Source of the DNA: Clostridium sp. UBA6640
GTDB lineage: Bacteria; Bacillota; Clostridia; Clostridiales; Clostridiaceae
Reading direction: 5' to 3'
Length of the DNA stretch: 5,287 nt
Assembly: GCF_002455975.1 (NCBI RefSeq)
Contig: NZ_DKLM01000069.1
Location: 1-5,287 of the forward strand
Positions 4,981-5,287 of the stretch are shown one piece after another (within the stretch, counting starts at the first letter, position 1; every line of letters starts with the position of its first letter). The position numbers and the translations under genes were made by a program. Under the pieces are notes generated by a model. That model was not told where the DNA came from. It made no database searches and worked only from the letters and a program-made list of their open reading frames with translations.

Positions 4981-5259
4981 ATGAAATATGAAAATGCACA
5001 AAATATATTACCAAATGATATTATAGAGCAACTGCAACAGTATGTTGATGGAATATATTTATATATACCGAAAAAAGATGATAATAAAAAATCTTGGGGA
5101 GAAGATAGTGGTTTTAAAAATGAGTTAGTTAAAAGAAATATAGAAATATATGATAAATTTCTTTTAGGAGTCTCAGTTAAAGAGCTGGCTAATAGCTACT
5201 ATCTTTCTGAAAGTAGTATAAGAAGAATAATAAGAGAATATAGATTATTAAAAAGATAA
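4981..5259 (+). CDS. CD3324-like small helix-turn-helix protein
   Basis: The protein has 92 residues. The N-terminal pattern YENAQNILPNDIIEQLQQYV, then GIYLYIPKK (24-32) and KSWGEDSG (37-44), followed by a C-terminal helix-turn-helix SVKELANSYYLSESSIRR (65-82), matches the clostridial CD3324 family. That family is distantly related to the Mor transcription activator and homeodomain-like HTH proteins. It is presumably a DNA-binding regulator; no target is known to me. I chose ATG 4981 because AGGAG (4969-4973) lies 7 nt before it. A GTG in frame at 4963 would add six residues but has no RBS. It follows the Clp_N remnant in the same frame by coincidence of position, and no strong promoter or terminator flanks it. 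The family assignment is from memory of the motif pattern. Confidence 0.82.
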   Translation: MKYENAQNILPNDIIEQLQQYVDGIYLYIPKKDDNKKSWGEDSGFKNELVKRNIEIYDKFLLGVSVKELANSYYLSESSIRRIIREYRLLKR

Positions 5260-5287
5260 ACAATAAAAGAGATATTTGTATAAAAGC

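Overview
The window looks like chromosome of a low-GC Gram-positive anaerobe, most likely a Clostridium or close relative. The DNA is strongly AT-rich, the genes prefer A/T-ending codons and purine-rich AGGAGG-type ribosome binding sites, and terminators are short hairpins followed by U-runs. The protein families fit as well: a DUF4179-type anti-sigma factor beside an ECF sigma factor, and a CD3324-like small HTH protein. Species cannot be fixed from the sequence alone.

Layout. Positions 1-167 hold the 3' end of a gene with a Lys/Glu-rich tail, closed by a strong terminator (177-218). Positions 313-1891 form a two-gene operon: an ECF-type sigma factor and, 4 nt later, a single-pass membrane protein that is very probably its anti-sigma factor, closed by a terminator (1907-1939). 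A textbook sigma-A promoter (2083-2111) and a 5'-UTR stem-loop then lead into a YjfP/YitV-like alpha/beta hydrolase (2195-2962).

Positions 2963-3713 contain no protein gene. They are structured: a probable terminator, a second hairpin, a GC-richer island (3201-3350) that folds well and looks like an uncharacterised structured RNA, and a MITE-like element of about 117 bp (3358-3474). The two inverted ends of that element each form their own hairpin and differ by a compensatory base-pair change. Next come a 348-residue regulator with a C-terminal ArsR-type winged helix (3714-4760), a short stop-riddled stretch that keeps two Clp_N-like TEHxLL motifs (4813-4923, probable gene remnant), and a 92-residue CD3324-like HTH protein (4981-5259).

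How the genes work together. The sigma/anti-sigma pair is a self-contained envelope-signal switch: the membrane protein would hold the sigma factor at the membrane until a signal releases it. The hydrolase has its own promoter and appears to be an independent housekeeping-type esterase. The right-hand third is more accessory in character (mobile repeat, decayed gene, two DNA-binding proteins), but no complete transposase, phage or defence module is visible. The best candidates for undescribed biology are the structured island at 3201-3350 and its adjoining MITE.
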